A stretch of 64,000 bases of DNA from Lachnospira sp900551945. GTDB taxonomy: Bacteria > Bacillota > Clostridia > Lachnospirales > Lachnospiraceae. The stretch lies in NCBI GenBank assembly GCA_048380335.1, contig DBFCCI010000087.1:19264-83263 (forward strand), written 5' to 3'. Every line of letters begins with the position of its first letter. The stretch's first letter is position 1. Made by a program: the position numbers and the translations under genes. Below the pieces are notes generated by a model that was not told the origin of the DNA, searched no databases, and was given only the letters and a program-made list of their open reading frames with translations. Positions 35,266 through 44,484 of the stretch are shown in pieces.

Positions 35266-35470
35266 TATTTGGCAGCTGATGGATAAAAATTAAGTAGTTC
35301 TAAGATGTGCTGATTTATGTGGTATAGCCGAACGTGAACACACTCAATGCGACATCGTGTCGCTGAGTGCTTGCCTCGACGTCCTTGTCAGGGCATCACT
35401 GGTTTGTAAACAGCACAACTAAGAACTACTAAGTTTTTACCATATACTGCCAAATATCATATCATTTTCC
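35252..35470. repeat. Family 2 inverted-repeat element, copy 2
   Basis: 219 bp, about 90% identical to copy 1 by eye and in the same orientation. The central hairpin has changed on both arms in a paired way (ACTCA/TGAGT here against AATCA/TGATT in copy 1), keeping base pairing. The first 14 bases are read as the end of cobD. Confidence 0.88.
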
Positions 35471-35663
35471 TTGCGTTCTCCACTATATTTATTTAAAATG
35501 AATGAGCATTTTCATTATGTTTATTTAAGTTATAATAGATAGTATATTAATAATAAATATTTTTCTACATTTTCCTATGCTTATTAAAAATGTAATAAAT
35601 AGTGTTTTGATAATAGTTGGTCAGTTGTCTTATGTTTTGTTATGCTTGTTGAATATATAATAA

Positions 35664-35752
35664 GTTATAAATAAGCAAATATAGAAAAATGCACAAAAAT
35701 GGTTGTTTTTGTTTGTGCTTAAAATATATAAAAAAATAAAGTATAATATGTT
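35664..35752 (+). promoter_or_regulatory. Family 3-type upstream element before cbiP
   Basis: ATAAATAAGCAAATATAG, AAATGCACAAAAAT and AAAAATAAAGTATAATATG match the segment before cbiF. A 25-nt insertion here creates a hairpin, GCACAAA pairing with TTTGTGC. TATAAT at 35742-35747 is the probable -10. The rest of the 35471-35866 gap is AT-rich without a gene; AATGA-gcattt-TCATT near 35503 is a small inverted repeat. Confidence 0.5.
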
Positions 35753-35866
35753 TTGTGGTATAGACGACATTGTGTAATATTTTTAATTTGCTGATTTATA
35801 GTAATAAGTTTTAGTTAATAAGTTCAAATGTAGGGGCTTTTAGAATATATAGAGAAAAGAGGTTTG

Positions 35867-37393
35867 ATGTTTGATATGGCTAGGTCTATAATGGTGCAGG
35901 GGACTATGTCTAATGCGGGTAAGAGCCTTTTGGCGGCGGGGTTGTGTCGTGTGTTTGTGCAGGATGGTTACAGAGTAGCTCCGTTTAAATCGCAGAATAT
36001 GGCGCTTAATTCGTATATTACAAAAGATGGACTAGAGATGGGTAGAGCGCAGGTTATGCAGGCGGAGGCGTGTGGAATTGAGCCAGAGGTTTATATGAAT
36101 CCTATACTTTTAAAACCTACTAATGATATAGGTTCACAGGTGATTGTAAATGGTGAAGTACAGGGCAATATGAAGGCTATGCAGTATTATAAAGAAAAGA
36201 GAAAGTATATTCCTAAAATAATGGAAGCTTATGAAACACTTTCATCAAAAAATGATATTATTGTAATTGAAGGTGCTGGCAGTCCAGCGGAGATTAATCT
36301 TAAGGAAAATGATATCGTAAATATGGGAATGGCTAAGATGGCTAAAGCTCCTGTTCTTCTTGCAGGTGATATTGACAGAGGTGGTGTGTTTGCACAGCTT
36401 ATTGGTACACTTATGCTTCTTGATGATGATGAAAAAGATATTGTAAAAGGACTTGTTATTAATAAGTTTAGGGGAGATAAGGACATTTTAATGCCCGGAA
36501 TTAAAATGCTTGAAGAACGTGGTGGTAAGCAAGTTTTAGGCGTTGTGCCATATCTTAATGTAGATATAGATGATGAAGACAGTTTGTCAGAAAGATTTAA
36601 GAAAAAGAGTAGTACAGGACTTATAGATATTGTTATTATAAGACTTCCTAGAATATCTAACTTTACAGATTTTAACGTGTTTGAGTGTTTTAATGATGTA
36701 AATGTAAGATATGTCACATCACCACAGCAGTTTGGCAATCCTGATATGGTTATTATTCCTGGAACAAAAAATACAATTGAAGACCTTATGTGGTTAAGGC
36801 AAAATGGACTTGAAGCTAAGATTATTAAAGCTTCATCAATGAATAAGGTAATATTTGGTATTTGCGGTGGCTTTCAGATGTTAGGAAATGTAATAGATGA
36901 CCCAATTGGAGTTGAACATAAGGGAAGTATAAGGGGAATGGGATTACTTTCGGTATCAACAGTATTTAAGGATAGTAAGACACGAACAAGAGTGAATGGA
37001 CATTTTAAAAATGTGCAGGGAGTATTACAAGCTCTTAATGGTCTTAGTATTGAAGGGTATGAGATACACATGGGAGAAACTACAAATAATACTTCTTCAA
37101 TGTGTGAGCTTACATTTTATGAAAATACTCAGAGTGAAAAAGCAAGTATTAAAGAAGATGGTGCACAGCATGAAAATGTTTATGGAAGTTATGTTCATGG
37201 AATATTTGACGCTCCTGATGTTGCAAAAAGTATTGTAATGTCATTATTTCGTGAAAAAGGACTTGACTATCAACAGATTAAGGCTTTTAATATTGAAGAA
37301 TATAAGCAAAAGCAGTATGATATTTTGGCAGACGCAATAAGAAGTTCTATGGATATGAATAAAATATATGAAATAATAGATAAAGGAATATAA
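35867..37393 (+). CDS. cbiP: Cobyric acid synthase CbiP
   Basis: Glutamine-dependent amidation of side chains b, d, e and g. 508 residues: SIMVQGTMSNAGKSLLAAGL with the nucleotide loop, FKSQNMALNSYIT, EGAGSPAEINL, DIDRGGVFAQL in the ATPase half, and the glutaminase cysteine in FGICGGFQMLGN near residue 332 with GSYVHGIFD near the end. Start taken at ATG 35867 just after AGAGG; ATG 35876 is the alternative. cbiC follows after 4 bp. The first 200 bases are G+T-rich relative to the rest. Confidence 0.95.
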   Translation: MFDMARSIMVQGTMSNAGKSLLAAGLCRVFVQDGYRVAPFKSQNMALNSYITKDGLEMGRAQVMQAEACGIEPEVYMNPILLKPTNDIGSQVIVNGEVQGNMKAMQYYKEKRKYIPKIMEAYETLSSKNDIIVIEGAGSPAEINLKENDIVNMGMAKMAKAPVLLAGDIDRGGVFAQLIGTLMLLDDDEKDIVKGLVINKFRGDKDILMPGIKMLEERGGKQVLGVVPYLNVDIDDEDSLSERFKKKSSTGLIDIVIIRLPRISNFTDFNVFECFNDVNVRYVTSPQQFGNPDMVIIPGTKNTIEDLMWLRQNGLEAKIIKASSMNKVIFGICGGFQMLGNVIDDPIGVEHKGSIRGMGLLSVSTVFKDSKTRTRVNGHFKNVQGVLQALNGLSIEGYEIHMGETTNNTSSMCELTFYENTQSEKASIKEDGAQHENVYGSYVHGIFDAPDVAKSIVMSLFREKGLDYQQIKAFNIEEYKQKQYDILADAIRSSMDMNKIYEIIDKGI

Positions 37394-37397
37394 TAAT

Positions 37398-38039
37398 ATG
37401 GAAAAGGAAATAAATGGTATACATTTTGAAAATGTACCACCTAAGGAAATAGAAAGAAGAAGTTTTGAACTTTTAACAAATGAGCTTTGTGGGAGAACAT
37501 TTAACAAAGACGAAGAACCAATTATTAAAAGAGTAATACATACTTCAGCAGATTTTGATTATGCAGATAACCTTTGTTTTTCAAAAGATGTTGTAAAGCT
37601 TGCAAAACAAGCTATAGAAAATGGTGCATGTATAGTCACTGATACGCAAATGGCAAAGGCGGGAATTAATAAAAAGACACTTGCTAGGTATGGTGGAGAA
37701 GTGTTTTGTTTTATGAGTGATAAGGATGTTGCGATAGAAGCGGCACAAAGACAGATTACAAGGGCAGCAGTCAGCATGGAAAAAATGTGTGAGATAGATA
37801 GAGATATAATTGTTGCTGTAGGAAATGCCCCAACAGCACTTATACGTCTTTATGAGCTTATAAAAGAAGGCAAGATAATGCCTAAGGCTATAATAGGTGT
37901 TCCAGTAGGATTTGTTAATGTTGTACAAGCTAAGGAATTGATAATGCAGGCTGGTGTTCCTTATATAGTTGCAAAAGGACGAAAAGGCGGAAGTAATGTG
38001 GCAGCAGCTATATGTAATGCGTTATTATATAATATTTAA
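37398..38039 (+). CDS. cbiC: Cobalt-precorrin-8 methylmutase
   Basis: 213 residues; moves the C11 methyl to C12, giving cobyrinic acid. Conserved IERRSFELLTNEL, the catalytic histidine in IKRVIHTSADFDYADNLCFS near residue 50, DTQMAKAGINKK, VGNAPTALIRLYELI and GVPVGFVNVVQAKE. Four bases separate it from cbiP; AAAGGA sits in the cbiP tail. Confidence 0.95.
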   Translation: MEKEINGIHFENVPPKEIERRSFELLTNELCGRTFNKDEEPIIKRVIHTSADFDYADNLCFSKDVVKLAKQAIENGACIVTDTQMAKAGINKKTLARYGGEVFCFMSDKDVAIEAAQRQITRAAVSMEKMCEIDRDIIVAVGNAPTALIRLYELIKEGKIMPKAIIGVPVGFVNVVQAKELIMQAGVPYIVAKGRKGGSNVAAAICNALLYNI

Positions 38040-38069
38040 AACTATTAAATATATTACTTTTATTTACAC

Positions 38070-38130
38070 GAAAAATAAACCAAAATCCGCAGATTGCACG
38101 AGAACTTGGTGGCTATCGTGATGACTTGAT
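38070..38130 (+). repeat. Family 3 repeat, copy upstream of hemA
   Basis: AATAAACCAAAATCCGCAGA, TTGCACGAGAACTTGGTGG and CTATCGTGATGACTTG link the TGCAC motif seen before cbiF, cbiA and cbiP with the AGAACTTGG...GCGAYAACTTG part seen before lepB and the Nudix gene. It ends 34 bp before the hemA start. Confidence 0.5.
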
Positions 38131-38163
38131 AATATATCTTTTTAAGAAACGGAGTGAAGATAA

Positions 38164-39387
38164 ATGGTATTACAAATGATTGGTGTTGACTATGAAAATG
38201 CAGATATACATGTAAGGTCGGCGTTTGCATTTCAACATCACGCAGTAAGTGACATTTTGACATATATAAAAGAAAATATGAATGTAAGTGGAGCAGTACT
38301 TATATCTACTTGTAATAGAACGGAGTTGTATATAAGTGCAGCTGAAAAAATTACTAATCTAAAAGAGCAAATGTGTTTTTTAGGAAATGCTTCATTTGAA
38401 ACGTATTCAAAGTATATGACGGAAAGAGAAGATACAGAAGTTGTAGACCATTTATTTAAACTGGCGTGTGGAATGAAGTCTAAGATATTTGGCGAAGACC
38501 AGATTATAACACAAGTTAAAAATTCGCTTACCCTTGCAAGAGAAAGCAATGCGACAGACCCAGTGCTTGAAAGGCTCTTTAAAATGGCAATTACAGCAGC
38601 CAAAAAGGTTAAGTCAACAGTAAGGTTAAGTGCTGTTGAGGCATCTGTTATACAAGAGTTAAAAAATGTTCTTGATAAAGATTTTGATACGCTTAAGGAT
38701 AAGAAGTGTATAGTAATAGGAAATGGTCAGATAGGTCAACTAGCTTCAGAATTTATGGTAAAGCAGGGGGCGTTAGTGACTGTTACTATAAGAAATTATA
38801 AAACAAAAAAGGTAAATGTACCAGAGGGTTGTAAAATAATTGATTATAGAGATAGATATAGTATATTAAAAGACTTTGACATTATAATAAGTGCAACAAC
38901 AAGCCCACATTATACAATAAAGTATAGTGAGTGTCATCACCTTCTTGAAGATGGAAGATTTCGTGTAATGGCAGATTTGGCAGTACCACATGATATTTCA
39001 GAAGAATTTTCACAAAATCCTAATATCAAGATGTATGATATAGATAATCTTGGCGGTGTTAATACAGGAATTGACAATGAAGCAGTAGTGCAGGCAGAAA
39101 ATATTATCGAAGAATATAAAAGGCGTTTTTATTCTGATGAAGATGTAAAGCAGTATATAGATGTTATACAAGCAATAGGTGAAGTTGCAGGCACAATAAC
39201 TTATAGTCGTATAGAAAAGGATATTAAGTCAGATATAGAAAATGGAAATGATGACCTTGAAAGTATTATCAGTGATGGAACTAAAAGAACCATTACATCA
39301 ATGCTTTACAATTTGAAAAAACATTTGCCGAAGGAATATTGGACAGCTTGTATTGAAGCATTTAGACAAGACTTTGAAAGCAAATAA
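38164..39387 (+). CDS. hemA: Glutamyl-tRNA reductase
   Basis: First step of the C5 pathway to tetrapyrroles, giving glutamate-1-semialdehyde. 407 residues: the nucleophilic cysteine in VLISTCNRTELYISA near residue 50, KIFGEDQIITQVKNSL, the NADPH-binding IVIGNGQIGQLASEFM near 185 and DLAVPHDISEEF. Dimerisation helix at the C-terminus. AACGGAG precedes the ATG. Opens the hemA-hemC-cobA/hemD-hemB-hemL run. Confidence 0.95.
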   Translation: MVLQMIGVDYENADIHVRSAFAFQHHAVSDILTYIKENMNVSGAVLISTCNRTELYISAAEKITNLKEQMCFLGNASFETYSKYMTEREDTEVVDHLFKLACGMKSKIFGEDQIITQVKNSLTLARESNATDPVLERLFKMAITAAKKVKSTVRLSAVEASVIQELKNVLDKDFDTLKDKKCIVIGNGQIGQLASEFMVKQGALVTVTIRNYKTKKVNVPEGCKIIDYRDRYSILKDFDIIISATTSPHYTIKYSECHHLLEDGRFRVMADLAVPHDISEEFSQNPNIKMYDIDNLGGVNTGIDNEAVVQAENIIEEYKRRFYSDEDVKQYIDVIQAIGEVAGTITYSRIEKDIKSDIENGNDDLESIISDGTKRTITSMLYNLKKHLPKEYWTACIEAFRQDFESK

Positions 39388-39406
39388 TTAAAAAGGAAGA
39401 TTATTT

Positions 39407-40288
39407 ATGAAAAAACATATACGTGTAGGGAGTCGTGATAGTAAATTAGCAATAGCTCAGACTATGCTTGTATTAGACGAGATTAAAAAAGCTAATCCCG
39501 ACGTTGAGCTTGAATTAATTACAATGAAAACAACAGGTGACAAGATACTTGATAGAAGCCTTGATAAGATAGGCGGAAAAGGACTATTTGTAAAGGAGTT
39601 AGATAAAGCACTTCTTGATGGTAAAATAGATATTGCGATACACAGTCTTAAAGATTTGCCAATGCAGGTTAATCCAGATATTCCAGTGGTAGGATATTCT
39701 AAAAGGGAAGACGCAAGAGATGTAATGATTATAAAGGCAGGCTGTGAAAATAGCTTTGAAAGTGGTATTATTGGTACATCGAGCAAAAGGCGTGAAATAC
39801 AGCTTCAAAAAATGTACCCTAATGCAAAGTTTAAAGGCATAAGGGGGAATGTACAGACACGTTTAAATAAGCTTGAAACACAGGATTATTGCGCTACTGT
39901 TCTTGCTATGGCAGGGCTTAAAAGGTTAGGAATGACTAATTGTATTAGTCGTGTGTTTGAAGTAGATGAAGTAATTCCAGCTTGCGGTCAAGGTATTCTT
40001 GCAATACAAGCAAGGCGTGATATGGACTGTTCATTTTTAGAAAATGTAATTGATAATAATTCCTATATAGCAGCTACGGCAGAAAGAGCATTTACTGCTA
40101 CGTTAGACGGTGGTTGTAGTTCCCCAATAGCCGCTTATGCTAAGATACAAGGGCAAGACCTTGTATTAAGAGGCTTGTATTACAATGAAGAAACAAAAGA
40201 ATACTACACAGGTATTAAAAAAGGAAATGTTAATGAAGCACAAAAAATAGGCGAGAAGTTAGCATTTGAATTAAAAAACAGTTATTAA
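39407..40288 (+). CDS. hemC: Hydroxymethylbilane synthase (porphobilinogen deaminase)
   Basis: 293 residues: RVGSRDSKLAIAQTMLVL, KGLFVKELDKALLDGKID, AIHSLKDLPMQ, GTSSKRREIQLQKMYPN, IRGNVQTRLNKLE and the dipyrromethane-cofactor cysteine in LDGGCSSPIAAYA. Full length. AAAAGGA precedes the ATG; 19 bp after hemA. Confidence 0.96.
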   Translation: MKKHIRVGSRDSKLAIAQTMLVLDEIKKANPDVELELITMKTTGDKILDRSLDKIGGKGLFVKELDKALLDGKIDIAIHSLKDLPMQVNPDIPVVGYSKREDARDVMIIKAGCENSFESGIIGTSSKRREIQLQKMYPNAKFKGIRGNVQTRLNKLETQDYCATVLAMAGLKRLGMTNCISRVFEVDEVIPACGQGILAIQARRDMDCSFLENVIDNNSYIAATAERAFTATLDGGCSSPIAAYAKIQGQDLVLRGLYYNEETKEYYTGIKKGNVNEAQKIGEKLAFELKNSY

Positions 40289-40323
40289 TTTGGAGTGGAA
40301 AGGAGTGAAATTAGAAAATAAAT

Positions 40324-41883
40324 ATGAGTGATAAGGGAAAAGTATGGCTTGTAGGAGCAGGTCCGGGGGATAGAGAGCTTCTTACAAGAAAAGCTATAGA
40401 TGTAATTAATATGGCAGATGTTATTATATATGACGCATTAATAAGTATGGAAATTCTTTGCCTTTTGCCACAAGAAGCAGAGCTTATCAATGCAGGTAAG
40501 CGTTCAAGTCACCATCTTATGAAGCAGGAGGATATCAACAAGCTTCTAGTGGAGAAAGCATTGCAAGGTAAGCACGTTGTAAGATTAAAGGGGGGCGACC
40601 CTTTTGTGTTTGGCAGAGGTGGCGAAGAATTAGAACTTTTAGCTAAGAATGACATACCTTATGAAGTAATCCCCGGAATTACTTCATCCATTGCAGTTGC
40701 AACATATAATGGAATACCTGTTACGCATAGAGATTATACATCTTCGTTTCATGTTATTACAGGGCATAAAAGACAAGGGCAAGAATTAAATATTGATTTT
40801 AATTCGCTTGTTGATATAAATGGTACACTTGTATTTTTAATGGGAGTAGCTTCGCTTGAAGCTATTTGCACAGGTCTTATAAATGCAGGAATGAACCCTG
40901 ATATGCCAGCGGCTGTACTTGAGAAAGGAACTACTTGCAGGCAAAGAAAAGTATTAGCTAGTATTTCTAAGTTAAAAGAAACAGCAGATAAAAATAATAT
41001 ACAAAGTCCAGCTATTATTATTGTTGGAAAGGTGTGTGCGCTTTCTGATGAATTTACATGGTTTGAGAAGTTACCGTTATTTGGCAAGCAAATCGTTGTA
41101 ACTCGACCTGAAAATAGTGCTTCAAAATTAGCAATGCGACTTAAAAAGTTAGGAGCGCAAGTAATTGAATTTCCAACGATAAAGACGGTAGGAATTGAAA
41201 ATAACAGTGAAAGTAATAGAGCGCATAATTTAGCAGTTGTAAGTGAAGCTATAGACGATATACAAGCATCTAATAAGCAGGATTGTATTTCATTTACAAG
41301 TTCAAGAGGTGTTGAACATTTCTTTGATATATTAAGGCTTCTTAAAAAAGATATAAGACATTTACTAGCCAATAAAAATCTTACATTTGCTGTTTTGGGA
41401 AGTGGAACTTATAATGCGCTTGCTAAGTATGGCATTTATGCTGAATATATGCCAAATGTTTATTCGGCGTATGATTTAGGAAATGTTATTGCAAAGAATT
41501 GGAAAAATGGACAAGGAAAAGATGGAACTGTTTATATCTTTAGAGCAATGGAGGGTTCTGTAGATATTAATAAGGTATTTGATAAGGAAAATATTACATA
41601 TAAGGATATAGCTGTGTATAGAACTATTTATGAAAAAAATAGTCACATTACTGATAAAATGTATGAAACCTTTCAAAATAACGAGATTGACTATGTGATG
41701 TTTACAAGTGGTTCGACAGTAAAAGGCTTTGTAAATGCTTTGCCAAAGGTTGATTTTACAAGGATAAATGCTGTGTGTATTGGTGCGCAAACGGCTAAAG
41801 AAGCTAGTAAATATGGTATGAATATTACGATTTCTGATAAAGCTGAGATTGATAGCATGATAGATGTTGTATTAAAGCAGTAG
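40324..41883 (+). CDS. cobA-hemD: CobA-HemD fusion: uroporphyrinogen-III methyltransferase and synthase
   Basis: 519 residues. Residues 1-245 are the SAM methylase that makes precorrin-2 (VWLVGAGPGDRELLTRKA, VVRLKGGDPFVFGRGGEELE, VIPGITSSIAVATYNGIPVT). Residues about 255-515 are uroporphyrinogen-III synthase (IVVTRPENSASKLA, CISFTSSRGVEHFFDIL, FTSGSTVKGFVN). The nearest good ribosome binding site (AAAGGAG) lies about 20 bases away and serves a nine-codon frame from GTG 40305 that ends over this ATG, so translation may be coupled. Confidence 0.95.
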   Translation: MSDKGKVWLVGAGPGDRELLTRKAIDVINMADVIIYDALISMEILCLLPQEAELINAGKRSSHHLMKQEDINKLLVEKALQGKHVVRLKGGDPFVFGRGGEELELLAKNDIPYEVIPGITSSIAVATYNGIPVTHRDYTSSFHVITGHKRQGQELNIDFNSLVDINGTLVFLMGVASLEAICTGLINAGMNPDMPAAVLEKGTTCRQRKVLASISKLKETADKNNIQSPAIIIVGKVCALSDEFTWFEKLPLFGKQIVVTRPENSASKLAMRLKKLGAQVIEFPTIKTVGIENNSESNRAHNLAVVSEAIDDIQASNKQDCISFTSSRGVEHFFDILRLLKKDIRHLLANKNLTFAVLGSGTYNALAKYGIYAEYMPNVYSAYDLGNVIAKNWKNGQGKDGTVYIFRAMEGSVDINKVFDKENITYKDIAVYRTIYEKNSHITDKMYETFQNNEIDYVMFTSGSTVKGFVNALPKVDFTRINAVCIGAQTAKEASKYGMNITISDKAEIDSMIDVVLKQ

Positions 41884-42033
41884 ATGTTATGTAATCTTGA
41901 ATTTGCATATTTTGTAACTTTAGATTGCAGAAAATATATTATAATTATAATATTTTAAATAAATATATTGAAGTTCAAGATATGAAAATTTAATGTGGTT
42001 AGTTTGTTATAAATTTTAAGAAAGGATAAAGTT

Positions 42034-43017
42034 ATGAATTTAATTGAAAGACCAAGAAGATTAAGACAAAATCCTATTATAAGGGGTATGGTAAGGGAAA
42101 CTAGAGTGTCAGCGGACACACTTATTTATCCACTATTTGTTATTGAGGGTGAGAATATAAAGGAAGAAATTGCTTCGATGCCTGGACAGTACAGATATAG
42201 TATTGATAGAATTTCAGAAGAACTTGACAAGGTATGTATGTCTGGGGTTAAGAGTATTCTTTTATTTGGTATTCCAGCTCATAAAGATGAATGTGGTAGT
42301 AGTGCGTGGGACAGTGAGGGGATTGTGCAAAAGGCACTTAGATTTATTAAGGAAAAGTATCCACTTCTTTACTGTATAACTGATGTGTGTATGTGTGAAT
42401 ATACTTCGCATGGTCACTGTGGTATACTTCATGGTAAGGAAGTTGACAACGATAAGACTCTTGATGTGCTTTCAAAGGTTGCCCTTTCTCATGCTCAGGC
42501 AGGTGCTGATATGGTAGCCCCATCTGATATGATGGACGGTCGTGTTTTAGCAATAAGAAATAAACTTGATGAAAATGGTCTTATTAACATTCCTATTATG
42601 GCATATTCTGTTAAGTATTCGTCTGCATTTTATGGCCCATTTAGAGAAGCAGCAGGTTCAGCTCCTGAATTTGGAGATAGAAAAGGATATCAGATGGATT
42701 ATCACAATAGGAGAGAAGCAATAAGAGAAGCAGGTCTTGACATTGATGAAGGCGCAGATATTATTATGGTAAAGCCTGCGCTTTCTTATCTTGATGTTGT
42801 AAGAGAAGTTGCTAATACTTATACACAACCACTTGCTGTATACAGTGTAAGTGGTGAGTATGCTATGATAAAGGCAGCAGCGGCAGCAGGCTATATTGAT
42901 GAGAAGTCAATAGTGTGTGAAACTAGTACAGCATTTTATAGAGCAGGAGCAGATATGCTTATAACATATTATGCAAAGGAAATAGCAGGTTATATAAAAG
43001 AAGGATATATTGGTTAA
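42034..43017 (+). CDS. hemB: Porphobilinogen synthase (ALA dehydratase)
   Basis: 327 residues; condenses two 5-aminolevulinate molecules. The zinc-binding cysteine cluster is present (CITDVCMCEYTSHGHCG), so this is the zinc type. Schiff-base lysines lie in MAYSVKYSSAFYGPFREA and IIMVKPALSYLDVV. AAAGGA precedes the ATG. The 150-bp gap upstream contains TATAAT-like sequence near 41938. Confidence 0.96.
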   Translation: MNLIERPRRLRQNPIIRGMVRETRVSADTLIYPLFVIEGENIKEEIASMPGQYRYSIDRISEELDKVCMSGVKSILLFGIPAHKDECGSSAWDSEGIVQKALRFIKEKYPLLYCITDVCMCEYTSHGHCGILHGKEVDNDKTLDVLSKVALSHAQAGADMVAPSDMMDGRVLAIRNKLDENGLINIPIMAYSVKYSSAFYGPFREAAGSAPEFGDRKGYQMDYHNRREAIREAGLDIDEGADIIMVKPALSYLDVVREVANTYTQPLAVYSVSGEYAMIKAAAAAGYIDEKSIVCETSTAFYRAGADMLITYYAKEIAGYIKEGYIG

Positions 43018-43030
43018 AAGAGGTGTGAAA

Positions 43031-44311
43031 ATGGTTACAACTAAGTCAAAAGAATTATTTGAAAAAGCAGTTGAGCTTATGCCAGGTGGTGTAAATAGTC
43101 CTGTAAGAGCATTTGGCCCAGTAGGTGGACAGCCTGTATTTATTGACAGTGCAAAGGGACAGTATATTACAGATGTTGATGGCAATAAATACATAGATTA
43201 TATTGGCTCTTGGGGGCCTATGATACTAGGTCACAATGATGAACGTATAGTTGAAGCAATTACTAAGCAGATAGAAAAAGGAATAAGTTATGGTGCGGCA
43301 ACACAGCTTGAAGTTGAGATGGCACAGCTTATGTGTGATATTGTTCCTGCACTTGAAATGGTAAGAATGGTTAATTCTGGAACAGAAGCCGTAATGAGTG
43401 CTATTCGTACAGCAAGAGGTTTTACGGGAAAAAATAAATTTATTAAGTTTGAAGGAAATTATCATGGTCATTCAGATGCGCTTCTTGTAAAGGCAGGAAG
43501 TGGTGTTATGACAGCGGGAATACCTGACAGTAGTGGTGTACCTGCTAATTGTGTTAAGGATACACTTACAGCCGTATACAATGATATTGAAAGTGTAAGA
43601 AAGCTTTTTGAAGAAAATAAAAACGAAATAGCTTGTGTTATTGTTGAACCCGTAGCGGCTAATATGGGGGTTGTGCTTCCAAAGGAGGACTTCATTAAAG
43701 GACTTAGACAACTTTGTGATGAAAATAACGCACTTCTTATTTTTGATGAAGTAATAACTGGTTTTAGATTAGGGCTTACGGGGGCTAGTGGATATTTTAA
43801 CATTAAGCCAGACCTTATTACCTATGGTAAGATAATAGGTGGTGGTATGCCAGTTGGAGCTTATGGTGGAAGAAAAGATGTTATGCAGGTTGTATCGCCA
43901 GTTGGTTCGGTATATCAAGCAGGAACATTGAGTGGTAATCCTGTGGCTATGGCAGCAGGTATTACACAGCTTAAGATATTAAGAAGTTGTCCTGAAGTTT
44001 ATGAGAAAACTTTTGCATTAGGTGAAAGATTAAGAAGTGGTGCTAAAAATATTATTGAAAAGGCTGGACGTTCTTATAAGGTGACAGGAGTTGGTTCGCT
44101 TGCTTGTATATTCTTTACAGATAAAGATGTAGTTGATTACACATCAGCTAAGACATCTGATACACAGGCATTTGCCAAGTATTTTAATTATATGCTTTCT
44201 AATGGTAATTATTTTGGCCCTAGTCAGTTTGAGTCTATTTTCGTATCTGCGGCACATACAGAGAGTGATATAGATAAGACATTAGCTGATATAGAAAATT
44301 ATTTTAAGTAA
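43031..44311 (+). CDS. hemL: Glutamate-1-semialdehyde 2,1-aminomutase
   Basis: 426 residues from ATG 43031 (AAAAGAGGTG upstream; the frame is open to TTG 43010 inside hemB). PLP aminomutase: ELMPGGVNSPVRAFGPVGGQ, VNSGTEAVMSAIRTARG, FEGNYHGHSDALL, LIFDEVITGFRL and the PLP lysine in ITYGKIIGGGMPVGAYGG. Produces 5-aminolevulinate. Confidence 0.96.
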   Translation: MVTTKSKELFEKAVELMPGGVNSPVRAFGPVGGQPVFIDSAKGQYITDVDGNKYIDYIGSWGPMILGHNDERIVEAITKQIEKGISYGAATQLEVEMAQLMCDIVPALEMVRMVNSGTEAVMSAIRTARGFTGKNKFIKFEGNYHGHSDALLVKAGSGVMTAGIPDSSGVPANCVKDTLTAVYNDIESVRKLFEENKNEIACVIVEPVAANMGVVLPKEDFIKGLRQLCDENNALLIFDEVITGFRLGLTGASGYFNIKPDLITYGKIIGGGMPVGAYGGRKDVMQVVSPVGSVYQAGTLSGNPVAMAAGITQLKILRSCPEVYEKTFALGERLRSGAKNIIEKAGRSYKVTGVGSLACIFFTDKDVVDYTSAKTSDTQAFAKYFNYMLSNGNYFGPSQFESIFVSAAHTESDIDKTLADIENYFK

Positions 44312-44484
44312 TTTATTTTCACACTAATTTAACTTTGACCACTACATTTTGTTTTTTGAAGTGATATTTGTATGGAATATGTTTTTGTTGTTTATGGAAT
44401 AAAAAGGTGTTATAATTAAACAATCAAGTAACTTATAAATACTAAATATTTGTTATTAGTTATGTGCAGAAAGGATTGTGTGTT

